A stretch of 6,280 nucleotides of DNA from Bacillota bacterium (GCA_023398855.1 JAEWRS010000353.1:1-6280), one strand, 5' to 3'; shown: positions 1-6,116, counted from the stretch's first letter. Notes: generated by a model from the letters alone, not told the origin. Numbers and translations are program-made.

Positions 1-624
1 GTCCGTTCCTTTGTGCTTGTTGATGATGATAAAGTTTGCCTTACTAATTTAAACAGGCAGCTCATTGCCACCAGAAAAACGGTAGGCAAATATAAAGTGG
101 AAGTAATGAAGGACCGGATATTGGAAATTAATCCAGACGCACAGGTGGAAACCCGTCAGTGCTTCTATTTGCCGGAAAATGCGGATGATTTTGATTTTAA
201 GGAATATGATTATGTGGTGGATGCGGTGGATACCGTAACAGCTAAGCTAGAGCTGATTATGCGCGCAAAAGAAGCAGGGGTGCCGGTCATCAGCTGCATG
301 GGCGCAGGCAATAAACTGGATCCCACGAAATTTTTAGTTGCTGACATTTATAAGACCACTATGTGTCCCCTTGCAAAGGTCATGCGCAGAGAGTTAAAGA
401 AAAGGGGCGTTAAAAAGCTTAAGGTCGTTTATTCCACGGAAAAGCCTACAAGACCTTTGGAAGACATGTCCATCAGCTGCAGGACAAACTGTATCTGCCC
501 TCCAGGAGCCAAGCATAAGTGCACGGAACGAAGAGATATTCCGGGGAGCGTTGCTTTTGTACCTTCTGTGGCAGGGCTTATTATAGCCGGAGAAGTGATC
601 AAAGACCTGGCGCGGAAGGAATAG
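1..624 (+). CDS. tcdA: tRNA threonylcarbamoyladenosine dehydratase (TcdA), 5' end outside window
   Basis: ThiF/E1-like superfamily. TcdA uses ATP to cyclise N6-threonylcarbamoyladenosine at position 37 of ANN-decoding tRNAs to ct6A, in the cytoplasm. The frame is open from base 1, so the GTG at 13 is not the start. About 207 residues are visible, and roughly 40-50 N-terminal residues, including the glycine-rich nucleotide loop, should lie upstream. Visible family signatures in order are VLVDDD, then NLNRQL, then TVGKYKVEVMKDRI, then VVDAVDTV, then VVYSTEKP, and finally a C-terminal IPGSVAFVPSVAGLIIAGEV segment. A cysteine cluster (C-x3-C-x-C-x7-C, bases about 478-522) precedes that segment; the E. 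coli protein, as I recall it, lacks it, so its role is unknown. The gene ends 31 bases before the rhodanese-TtcA gene and is probably cotranscribed with it. The family call is firm. The specific TcdA function rests on family resemblance. Confidence 0.9.
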   Translation, partial: VRSFVLVDDDKVCLTNLNRQLIATRKTVGKYKVEVMKDRILEINPDAQVETRQCFYLPENADDFDFKEYDYVVDAVDTVTAKLELIMRAKEAGVPVISCMGAGNKLDPTKFLVADIYKTTMCPLAKVMRRELKKRGVKKLKVVYSTEKPTRPLEDMSISCRTNCICPPGAKHKCTERRDIPGSVAFVPSVAGLIIAGEVIKDLARKE

Positions 625-644
625 ACGAAAAATGAATGGAGTAA

Positions 645-653
645 GAGGTGATC
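645..653 (+). promoter_or_regulatory. Ribosome-binding site that sets the start of the rhodanese-TtcA gene
   Basis: GAGGTGATC is a nine-base perfect match to the complement of the 16S rRNA 3' end and lies two bases before the ATG at 656; the GAGG core is seven bases away. It favours 656 over the in-frame ATG at 632, which has only a weaker GGAAGGA 11 bases upstream, inside the end of tcdA. Confidence 0.75.
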
Positions 654-655
654 AT

Positions 656-1825
656 ATGTTTGATGGCAACGTGTCCCGGAAACTGGATCTGTCATTGGAC
701 CAGATGAAGCAAATGAGCCCGGAGGAATACGTGCTTATAGACGTGAGGGACCAGACGTCATACAACCATGGCTTTATACCGGGAGCCATAAATATTGAAA
801 AAAAAGCATTGTTAAACGGGGACAGCCCCCTTCCGGGGAATAAGAAGATCATCCTGTACTGCTTAAAGGGAATTATCAGTGAGGATGCGGCAAAAGACTT
901 ATGGGAAAAGGGCTATGACGCATATAATCTCCGGGGCGGTTATGGGGAATGGCTGCTTCGAGCCATGGAAAAAGAGGATCAGTCAGACGACCGTCTGGAA
1001 AACATAGAAAAGAGTATCAGGAAGAAATACCACAAGGAGCTGTTCAGCAGATTTGCAAAGGCCATCAAGGAGTATGAACTGGTAAAGGAAAACGACAGGA
1101 TCGCTGTCTGCATTTCAGGGGGCAAGGATTCCATGCTCATGGCAAAGCTGTTTCAGGAATTAAGACGGCACAACAAGTTTCCTTTTGAACTGGTTTTTCT
1201 TGTCATGGATCCGGGTTATAATGAAACCAACCGGCAGGTAATCGAAAACAATGCAAGGCTTTTGAATATTCCCGTCACAGTATTTGAGACCCAGATCTTT
1301 GATGCGGTCTATGATGTGGAAAAGTCCCCGTGCTACCTCTGCGCCAGGATGAGGCGGGGGTATTTGTATCATAAGGCAAAGGAGCTGGGGTGCAATAAGA
1401 TCGCCCTGGGACATCATTATGATGATGTTATTGAAACCATTTTAATGGGGATGATGTACGGAGCACAGATCCAGACCATGATGCCTAAGCTGCACAGTAC
1501 TAATTTTGAGGGCATGGAGCTCATCCGCCCCATGTATCTGATACGGGAAGATGATATTAAAGGCTGGAGGGACTACAATGGCCTGCACTTCATCCAGTGC
1601 GCGTGCCGGTTTACCGATACCTGTACCACCTGCAGAACTGACGGCAGCACAGGCTCAAAGAGGGTGGAAATCAAGAACCTCATCAGACAGTTAAAGGAGA
1701 TCAACCCATATATTGAAAGCAACATTTTTAAGAGCGTGGAAAATGTAAATTTAAATACCATAATTGCCTATAAGGAAAAGGGAAAGGTACACCACTTCCT
1801 TGAGGGATATGACATGGACACATAA
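656..1825 (+). CDS. Rhodanese domain fused to TtcA-like PP-loop tRNA thiolase
   Basis: The protein has 389 residues from the ATG at 656 (397 from the alternative ATG at 632). Residues about 13-105 form a rhodanese domain: IDVRD at 28-32 and the active loop YCLKGIIS, with the likely persulfide Cys at 69, followed by NLRGGYGEW. Residues about 115-365 are an adenine-nucleotide alpha-hydrolase of the TtcA/TilS type, with PP-loop SGGKDS at 154-159, CYLC at 226-229, GHHYDD from 252, and CxC plus CxxC at 315/317 and 323/326. In E. coli TtcA the CxxC pair and one later Cys hold a [4Fe-4S] cluster used to make 2-thiocytidine at tRNA position 32. The equivalents are present here. By inference, the rhodanese part relays sulfur to the thiolase part. 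It lies between tcdA and an Rrf2 regulator with short gaps, so is probably in one operon. The exact tRNA substrate is not provable from sequence; a TtuA-like or other PP-loop role is possible. Confidence 0.85.
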   Translation: MFDGNVSRKLDLSLDQMKQMSPEEYVLIDVRDQTSYNHGFIPGAINIEKKALLNGDSPLPGNKKIILYCLKGIISEDAAKDLWEKGYDAYNLRGGYGEWLLRAMEKEDQSDDRLENIEKSIRKKYHKELFSRFAKAIKEYELVKENDRIAVCISGGKDSMLMAKLFQELRRHNKFPFELVFLVMDPGYNETNRQVIENNARLLNIPVTVFETQIFDAVYDVEKSPCYLCARMRRGYLYHKAKELGCNKIALGHHYDDVIETILMGMMYGAQIQTMMPKLHSTNFEGMELIRPMYLIREDDIKGWRDYNGLHFIQCACRFTDTCTTCRTDGSTGSKRVEIKNLIRQLKEINPYIESNIFKSVENVNLNTIIAYKEKGKVHHFLEGYDMDT

Positions 1826-1849
1826 TAACAGATCGGGAGGGTGAGGTTT

Positions 1850-2281
1850 ATGAAAATTTCAACAAAAGGCCGCTATGCGCTTAGGCTTATGATTGACTTA
1901 GCGGAACATAATCATGGGGAATATGTTTCTCTTATGGATATTGCAAAGAGGCAGGAAATATCGGAAAAATACCTGGAATCCATTGTGTCAGTCCTGAGTA
2001 AAAGCGGTCTGCTTATTTCCCTCAGGGGAAAAGGTGGCGGTTACAGGCTGGCGAAAAAGCCGCAGGATTACCCGGTTGGCACCATATTAAGGCTCACAGA
2101 GGGTCCCCTTGCCCCTGTGGCTTGTCTGGAAGGGGAGACAAATGTCTGTAATAGGGCATCTCGCTGTAAGACGCTTACCATGTGGGAAGACTTAAATAAG
2201 CTGATCAATGATTACTTTGACGGAATCACCGTGGCTGATTTAATGTCTGAAAGCGGACATTCGGATGATTACATCATTTAA
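1850..2281 (+). CDS. Rrf2-family (IscR-like) transcriptional regulator
   Basis: The protein has 143 residues, the usual Rrf2 length. The start is taken as the ATG at 1850 because the family nearly always opens with MKISTKGRYAL and GGGAGG at 1835-1840 lies nine bases upstream. The GTG at 1841 would add three residues and overlap spacer sequence. Residues about 27-60 are the winged helix-turn-helix, and RGKGGGYRLA at 59-68 is the wing. Cysteines 92, 100 and 106 (C-x7-C-x5-C) sit where IscR holds its [2Fe-2S] cluster, which suggests Fe-S or redox sensing. The residue aligning with the IscR histidine ligand is Leu. It is 24 bases downstream of the thiolase gene, so it probably belongs to the same operon and may autoregulate it. 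CymR-like control of cysteine metabolism is an alternative, but CymR, as I recall it, does not depend on this cysteine triad. Confidence 0.88.
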   Translation: MKISTKGRYALRLMIDLAEHNHGEYVSLMDIAKRQEISEKYLESIVSVLSKSGLLISLRGKGGGYRLAKKPQDYPVGTILRLTEGPLAPVACLEGETNVCNRASRCKTLTMWEDLNKLINDYFDGITVADLMSESGHSDDYII

Positions 2282-2320
2282 GTTTCAAACAGAAGAATTG
2301 TATGAAAGTCCTGTGCCCTT

Positions 2321-2355
2321 TTTATTTCCATCCAAATGATTCCCATTTATTTCCA
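2321..2355 (+). repeat. Short direct repeat TTTATTTCCA, two copies
   Basis: The 10-mer occurs at 2321-2330 and 2346-2355, 25 bp start to start, each closely preceded by CCC. It lies between the Rrf2 gene and the CAP gene, just upstream of the candidate -35 element. It could be an operator or chance in T-rich DNA. I see no convincing intrinsic terminator for the upstream operon here, only 5-bp A/T-rich hairpins without a good U-tract. Confidence 0.35.
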
Positions 2356-2356
2356 C

Positions 2357-2385
2357 TGGAAAAAAGGAAGTAAGAGTGTTATCAT
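2357..2385 (+). promoter_or_regulatory. Candidate extended -10 promoter of the CAP-domain gene
   Basis: TGGAAA at 2357-2362 (four of six to TTGACA) is 17 bp from TATCAT at 2380-2385, which is preceded by TG at 2377-2378 as in extended -10 promoters. The predicted start is near 2392, within the hexamer array described separately. No better sigma-A pair is visible before the ribosome-binding site. Confidence 0.4.
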
Positions 2386-2390
2386 ATGTT

Positions 2391-2418
2391 TGTAACATAA
2401 ACGTAATACAAATGTAAC
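2391..2418 (+). promoter_or_regulatory. WalR-like binding array (three hexamers, 11-bp period)
   Basis: TGTAAC at 2391-2396, CGTAAT at 2402-2407 and TGTAAC at 2413-2418 are separated by exactly five bases each. The known B. subtilis WalR (YycF) box is TGTWAH-N5-TGTWAH; the outer two hexamers match fully and the middle one has a single mismatch. Weaker four-of-six hexamers continue the same phase at 2380-2385 and 2369-2374. Helical-turn spacing is typical of OmpR-family response-regulator dimers. The downstream gene encodes a secreted protein, compatible with a WalR regulon. Because the array overlaps or follows the predicted start point, repression is as possible as activation. PhoP-type regulators use similar repeats and are an alternative. 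Confidence 0.55.
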
Positions 2419-2423
2419 AATTC

Positions 2424-2431
2424 AAAGGAGG
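2424..2431 (+). promoter_or_regulatory. Ribosome-binding site selecting a TTG start
   Basis: AAAGGAGG lies eight bases before the TTG at 2440. The ATG at 2435 is only three bases from it and reads ATG AAT TGA, stopping after two codons, so it cannot start the gene. The TTG gives a perfect signal peptide. Confidence 0.8.
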
Positions 2432-2439
2432 CAAATGAA

Positions 2440-3186
2440 TTGAGAAAACTAACGGCACTTGGAATGATTACACTTACATTAACAAGCATGATACCATTGA
2501 CTGCAAATGCAGCGGTGGCAAGACCTTACAGCCAGTGCAACACTGGAAGAAGCATTGTGACAGTGAGCGGAAATTGTAGCTTGGATGAATTAAAATCAAA
2601 ACTGCAGCAATACGGCGTAAACGGAAACAACGTAGATTGGTCTAAGCTCATCAATGGAAATAACTGCACGAATGGTAATAATGGAAATACCGGAAATAAT
2701 GGAAATACCGGAAACAACGGTAACAATGGAAACAACGGAAATACCGGAAACAATGGCAGCACAGGCAATGAAACAACCAAACCGGATGATTCCACTGATA
2801 ACACTTCCAATAAATCTTATACCCAGCAGGTGGTTGATCTTGTCAATGCTGAAAGAGCAAAGGAAGGACTTTCCCCTCTGACCATTGATCTTAATGTTGA
2901 GAAGGCTGCATCAGTCAGAGCCAAGGAGATACAGTCAAATTTTGATCATACACGTCCAAACGGAAGTTCATTTTCATCTGTTTTAAAAGAACAGGGTGTC
3001 AATTACCGCGGCGCAGGTGAAAACATTGCATGGGGACAGAAAACTCCTAAGGAAGTGGTTAATGCCTGGATGAACAGTGCGGGACACCGTGCAAACATCA
3101 TGAATAAGAGCTACACACATATTGGAGTAGGTAATACTCAAAACGGTTCCGGTACCCAGTACTGGGTGCAGCTGTTTACATATTAA
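2440..3186 (+). CDS. Secreted CAP-domain (SCP/PR1, YkwD-like) protein
   Basis: The protein has 248 residues from a TTG start. Residues 1-24 are a signal peptide: basic MRK, a hydrophobic core, and a likely cleavage after Ala24 (TANA|AVA). Residues about 26-76 form a small segment with three cysteines (33, 46, 76). Residues about 79-110 are a Gly-Asn/Thr repeat linker with Gly at every third position, then a Thr/Ser/Asp spacer to about 125. Residues about 126-246 are the CAP domain, with LVNAERAKEGLSPL, FDHTRPNG (His170), GENIAWG (Glu194), AWMNSAGHRANIM (His216) and the C-terminal YWVQLF strand. No LPxTG or other wall anchor is visible, so it is probably released or loosely held. Bacterial CAP proteins of this type are common in spore-formers, but their biochemical activity is mostly unknown. 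It is a monocistronic unit between its own upstream signals and a strong terminator. Confidence 0.9.
   Translation: MRKLTALGMITLTLTSMIPLTANAAVARPYSQCNTGRSIVTVSGNCSLDELKSKLQQYGVNGNNVDWSKLINGNNCTNGNNGNTGNNGNTGNNGNNGNNGNTGNNGSTGNETTKPDDSTDNTSNKSYTQQVVDLVNAERAKEGLSPLTIDLNVEKAASVRAKEIQSNFDHTRPNGSSFSSVLKEQGVNYRGAGENIAWGQKTPKEVVNAWMNSAGHRANIMNKSYTHIGVGNTQNGSGTQYWVQLFTY
2674..2772 (+). repeat. In-frame 18-bp tandem repeat encoding Gly-Asn/Thr linker
   Basis: After a half unit at 2674-2682, four 18-bp units of the form GGAAATACCGGAAAYAAY run at 2683-2700, 2701-2718, 2719-2736 (most diverged) and 2737-2754. A degenerate fifth is at 2755-2772. Each unit encodes six residues, mostly GNTGNN. The repeat keeps the reading frame and is a likely site of length variation between strains. 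Confidence 0.85.
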
Positions 3187-3198
3187 TAGACTGTGTGC

Positions 3199-3253
3199 AA
3201 AGAATCCCAATCCTGTTGTAAGAAATTACAGAGGATTGGGATTCTTTTATTTT
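3199..3253 (+). terminator. Strong intrinsic terminator after the CAP gene
   Basis: A perfect 16-bp stem pairs AAAGAATCCCAATCCT (3199-3214) with its complement at 3232-3247, followed by TTTTATTTTA. The 17-base loop folds further: TGTAA (3217-3221) pairs with TTACA (3226-3230) around a GAAA tetraloop. The opposite strand lacks a U-tract, so it acts on the + strand only. Confidence 0.93.
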
Positions 3254-3268
3254 ACGGCCATTTTACGG

Positions 3269-3297
3269 TTGAACTTTACAAAAGAAATCGTTATACT
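3269..3297 (+). promoter_or_regulatory. Sigma-A promoter of the cyclic di-GMP receptor gene
   Basis: TTGAAC at 3269-3274 and TATACT at 3292-3297 are separated by 17 bp, each five of six to consensus. The predicted start is near 3304, immediately after the upstream terminator, leaving a short leader. Confidence 0.75.
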
Positions 3298-3330
3298 TAA
3301 TTCATGCGGGGCCAGCCCTGAATAAAGAGT

Positions 3331-5934
3331 GTGAGCCGTGCAGGAAAGGGCATTTTAACTGAAGCGTGCAGGAAAATGAAATTACGAATACCACGAAAAA
3401 GCGTGTCCATTCAAACGGTAACCATAGTCACATTTATCTGTCTGTTCCTTTTACCCCTTGTTGGCATAGAAAAATTTGTGTTAAACAATTGGCAGTCCTT
3501 AAGCATAAGGGAAACTGCCGGAATGCCTGAAAAGATGAACAAGGATGTGATAGAAAAGGTGAATTCTTTTTTTCGGGCTCCGGTTACGGCAAATGAAATA
3601 GGAAAAAAACTGATCGAGAATAAGACCATTGATTTTTTAGATGAAAAGAGCCGCAACTCCTATTTTCTCAGCATATTAAAATCCTGTGAGAATGAGATTT
3701 ACAGTTTCTCTTACGCAGGGTCTGATGGGGAGTATTATGGTGCCCTGAGAAATAAAAAGGGGGAAATGGAGCTCATAAAGAATAATGATGAGACAGGGAA
3801 AGAAAACTGGCGCTATTCTGCAAATGAGGATTATACTGTTGGGCAGCTTATCGTGAATGCAGGACTTTCCGATCCACGGCTGTTGGAATGGTATCAGACT
3901 GCTGTTAAAGAAAAAGGGCTCGTTTTTTCGCCTGTATACAGAGATTTTCTGGTTGATGAACTGGCAGTATCTGTTTCAAGCCCGTTGTATGATGAAGAAG
4001 GAAGGCTCAAAGGAGTTTTGGGAGCTCACATGAGTCTGTCTGATATTGGGAATTATTTAAACAAGCAGACGGCGGATTCCAGGGGAACTGTGTCCGTGGT
4101 GGAGGAAGATACCAGCCTTTTGATTGCTAATTCTATGGGGGAAGTTAATTATACCGTAAACTCTGATGGATCACTGGTAAGAAACACCATTGACGCTCTT
4201 TCTTTTCCTGTTATAAAAGAAAGCTATAAAAAGTATCTCAAATCTCATGAGGCAGAAATTCCATTAAAAACAGGAAAAGACAACTGGCTTACCAACGTAG
4301 AGGTTTACCGGATGCCCGGCCTTAACTGGGTCATTATTTCTGCAGTTCCAGAAAACTTTTTACCGGAGGAATTAAACCGGAATATCAGAATATCATTGGA
4401 ACTGGAGGTTGCTGCAGGGATTCTTTCCATAGGAACTTTTTTCCTGATCGCCCGAAAACTTTATAAACCCAACAACGGACTGGTCACCGTTGAGGAAGGC
4501 ATTTTTGCAGGTAATTTAGAGCACATTGTTGAAATGAGGACCCAAGAGCTTAATAAAGCTAATGAAATATTAAAAGAGAACCAGTCCCGGCTTCACTTAA
4601 TACTGGATACAACGGCTGAGGCCATATTTAGTACGGATTTGAATGGAAGCTGTACCTTCTGCAATAAAAGCTGTCTGGCTCTGCTGGGATATTCCAGGCT
4701 TGAAGAGCTGATTGGAGTGGATATGCGGACCATGTTTGGCTGCACGGGACAGGAAGATTGGAGCGGCGTGCTTAAACGGGCAGACGGTTCCTGTTTTGAA
4801 GCAGAATACCGCACCAGGCTCCAGCAAAGGGATGGGCAGCACGTTGGGTATGTCATTACTGTTTCCGATATCACGGAACGAAAAAGAGGAGAGGAAAGGA
4901 CCCGTTTTTTAAGCGATCACGATCCTCTTACGGGTTTGGTAAACAGAAGGTGTTTTGAGCAGGAACTGAAACAGGTGGACACACACCAGAACCTGCCAAT
5001 TTCCATGATTTTTCTTGATTTAAATGGCTTAAAACTTATGAATGATGCCTTTGGGCATAAGGCTGGAGATGAATTCATTGTTAAAGTCGCAGGAGTCCTG
5101 AAAAGATGCTGCCGGGCAGGAGATGTTGCTGCCCGTATCGGAGGCGACGAATTTACCATTTTGCTGCCACATACCTCCAAGGAGGAGGCAGAGGCCATTG
5201 CTTGTGGAATAAAGAATCAGGTCGCCGCGGAAAAGGTGAATATGGTGTCATGCAGCATTGCTCTGGGAACTGCCACAAAGTCCAGGCACTGGCAGAAGAT
5301 AGAATGGATCCAGGAAACAGCAGAAAATGAGATGTATAAGGAAAAGGGCGTTTCCTCCATAAAATTTGGTATTCATGCCATCAATGGCATCATTACCTCT
5401 CTTCATATGAAGAGTCCGTGGGAGAAAATCCACTCCGAAGAGGTCAGTAAGCTATGTGAGAAGATTGGTATTGCTATGGGACTTCCTGAAACAGAGCTTA
5501 AGAAACTGAGGGATGGGGCTTATCTGCATGATATTGGCAAAATCACCTTAAGCGAATCAATTCTTGAGAAAACGCCTGATCAGCTGACGGAGGCTGAACA
5601 TGAGTTGATTAGGCAGCATCCGGCAATCGGATACCGCATCCTGAATCTGTCCCAGGAAACGCTGGACCTTGCCAACGGAGTGTATGGTCATCACGAGTGC
5701 TGGGATGGTTCCGGTTATCCCAAAGGCTTAAAGGGTGAGGAGATCCCTCTTTTTTCACGGATCTTATCTGTTGCGGAAGGTTATGAGAGAAACTATAACA
5801 GGGAAAAGGATCCCGAGACAGGAACAGTAAAAGCACTGCAGGCTATTACAAGGGGCTCAGGAAAAAAATATGACCCTGAAATCGCCAGACTGTTTGTCCG
5901 CATTATGAAAGAAGAAAAGGAGAGTTCTATTTGA
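3331..5934 (+). CDS. Membrane receptor with Cache, PAS, GGDEF and HD-GYP domains (cyclic di-GMP turnover)
   Basis: The protein has 867 residues from GTG 3331, or 852 from ATG 3376; neither start has a well-spaced ribosome-binding site, so the start is open. A membrane segment lies at about 28-47, an extracytoplasmic double-Cache-like sensor at about 50-345, and a second membrane segment at about 352-374. A short linker without clear HAMP leads to a helical coiled coil at about 395-420, then PAS at about 415-515 with a compact middle. GGDEF (about 521-680) has DLNGLKLMND from Asp563, an intact GGDEF motif at 604-608, and an RAGD inhibitory I-site at 595-598, five residues before it. HD-GYP (about 690-860) has His701, HD at 733-734, His763, HHE at 787-789 and GYP at 795-797. 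The usual VAD metal-ligand Asp is Glu816. The family roles are synthesis of c-di-GMP by GGDEF and hydrolysis by HD-GYP. The ligand is unknown. It is probably a single-gene unit. Confidence 0.9.
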   Translation: MSRAGKGILTEACRKMKLRIPRKSVSIQTVTIVTFICLFLLPLVGIEKFVLNNWQSLSIRETAGMPEKMNKDVIEKVNSFFRAPVTANEIGKKLIENKTIDFLDEKSRNSYFLSILKSCENEIYSFSYAGSDGEYYGALRNKKGEMELIKNNDETGKENWRYSANEDYTVGQLIVNAGLSDPRLLEWYQTAVKEKGLVFSPVYRDFLVDELAVSVSSPLYDEEGRLKGVLGAHMSLSDIGNYLNKQTADSRGTVSVVEEDTSLLIANSMGEVNYTVNSDGSLVRNTIDALSFPVIKESYKKYLKSHEAEIPLKTGKDNWLTNVEVYRMPGLNWVIISAVPENFLPEELNRNIRISLELEVAAGILSIGTFFLIARKLYKPNNGLVTVEEGIFAGNLEHIVEMRTQELNKANEILKENQSRLHLILDTTAEAIFSTDLNGSCTFCNKSCLALLGYSRLEELIGVDMRTMFGCTGQEDWSGVLKRADGSCFEAEYRTRLQQRDGQHVGYVITVSDITERKRGEERTRFLSDHDPLTGLVNRRCFEQELKQVDTHQNLPISMIFLDLNGLKLMNDAFGHKAGDEFIVKVAGVLKRCCRAGDVAARIGGDEFTILLPHTSKEEAEAIACGIKNQVAAEKVNMVSCSIALGTATKSRHWQKIEWIQETAENEMYKEKGVSSIKFGIHAINGIITSLHMKSPWEKIHSEEVSKLCEKIGIAMGLPETELKKLRDGAYLHDIGKITLSESILEKTPDQLTEAEHELIRQHPAIGYRILNLSQETLDLANGVYGHHECWDGSGYPKGLKGEEIPLFSRILSVAEGYERNYNREKDPETGTVKALQAITRGSGKKYDPEIARLFVRIMKEEKESSI

Positions 5935-5965
5935 AAAGATGAGATCCTTAATATACAATAATCTG

Positions 5966-5983
5966 AGAGCCTGACTTGGCTCT
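5966..5983 (+). other. Small hairpin upstream of the terminator
   Basis: AGAGCC (5966-5971) pairs with GGCTCT (5978-5983) around a six-base loop. No U-tract follows, so it is not itself a terminator. It may protect the 3' end of the transcript or be chance. Confidence 0.4.
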
Positions 5984-5990
5984 GGATATG

Positions 5991-6019
5991 AAGGCTGGCC
6001 TGAATCAGGTTAGCCTTTT
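5991..6019 (+). terminator. Intrinsic terminator after the GGDEF/HD-GYP gene
   Basis: AAGGCTGGCCTG (5991-6002) pairs with CAGGTTAGCCTT (6006-6017) around an AAT loop. This gives 12 pairs, two of them G-U, followed by a short interrupted T-tract (TTTTCTATT). It lies 56 bases after the stop codon. Confidence 0.82.
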
Positions 6020-6049
6020 CTATTACAGAAGGGTTAAACGAAAAAAAGG

Positions 6050-6078
6050 TTGACAAATGGAATAAACATCAGTATATT
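6050..6078 (+). promoter_or_regulatory. Near-consensus sigma-A promoter for the downstream unit
   Basis: A perfect TTGACA at 6050-6055 and TATATT at 6073-6078 (five of six) are 17 bp apart, with an A-rich tract just upstream at 6041-6047. The predicted transcript start is near 6085, about 190 bases before the main gene's ATG at 6277, which leaves room for a regulatory leader. Confidence 0.85.
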
Positions 6079-6116
6079 AAACATATAGGTTTAGTAGGAA
6101 TAAGGAGAACTGGAAC

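Noticed and set aside
429..695. 88-residue ORF on the - strand over the end of tcdA
   Set aside because: It lies antisense to firmly identified coding sequence, has no recognisable domain, and has no promoter or ribosome-binding site that I can see.
2331..2367. Terminator for the tcdA-Rrf2 operon
   Set aside because: The available hairpins (AAATG/CATTT and TTTCC/GGAAA) are 5 bp and A/T-rich, and no U-tract follows on the + strand. Termination may be weak or may use another mechanism.
2302..2373. 23-residue ORF in the gap before the CAP gene
   Set aside because: It has only a weak AGAAG upstream and no recognisable motif, and it lies upstream of the predicted promoter. I cannot support it as a gene.
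2526..2810. 94-residue - strand ORF rich in Pro, Leu and Phe over the CAP gene
   Set aside because: Its composition is simply the reverse complement of the Gly/Asn repeat linker, so it is a shadow of that tract.
2654..2881. 75-residue + strand ORF rich in Met, Glu and Thr over the same repeat
   Set aside because: It is a frame-shifted reading of the Gly/Asn repeat; its periodic composition is an artefact of the 18-bp units.
4593..5433. Several overlapping - strand ORFs of 61-93 residues inside the receptor gene
   Set aside because: All are antisense to the PAS and GGDEF coding region, which shows intact motifs on the + strand, and none has independent support.
5935..6116. Cyclic di-GMP riboswitch near the GGDEF/HD-GYP gene
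   Set aside because: I looked for the conserved GEMM-type core in the leaders at 3304-3330 and 5935-6116 and did not see it. The hairpins present are a simple terminator and a small stem.
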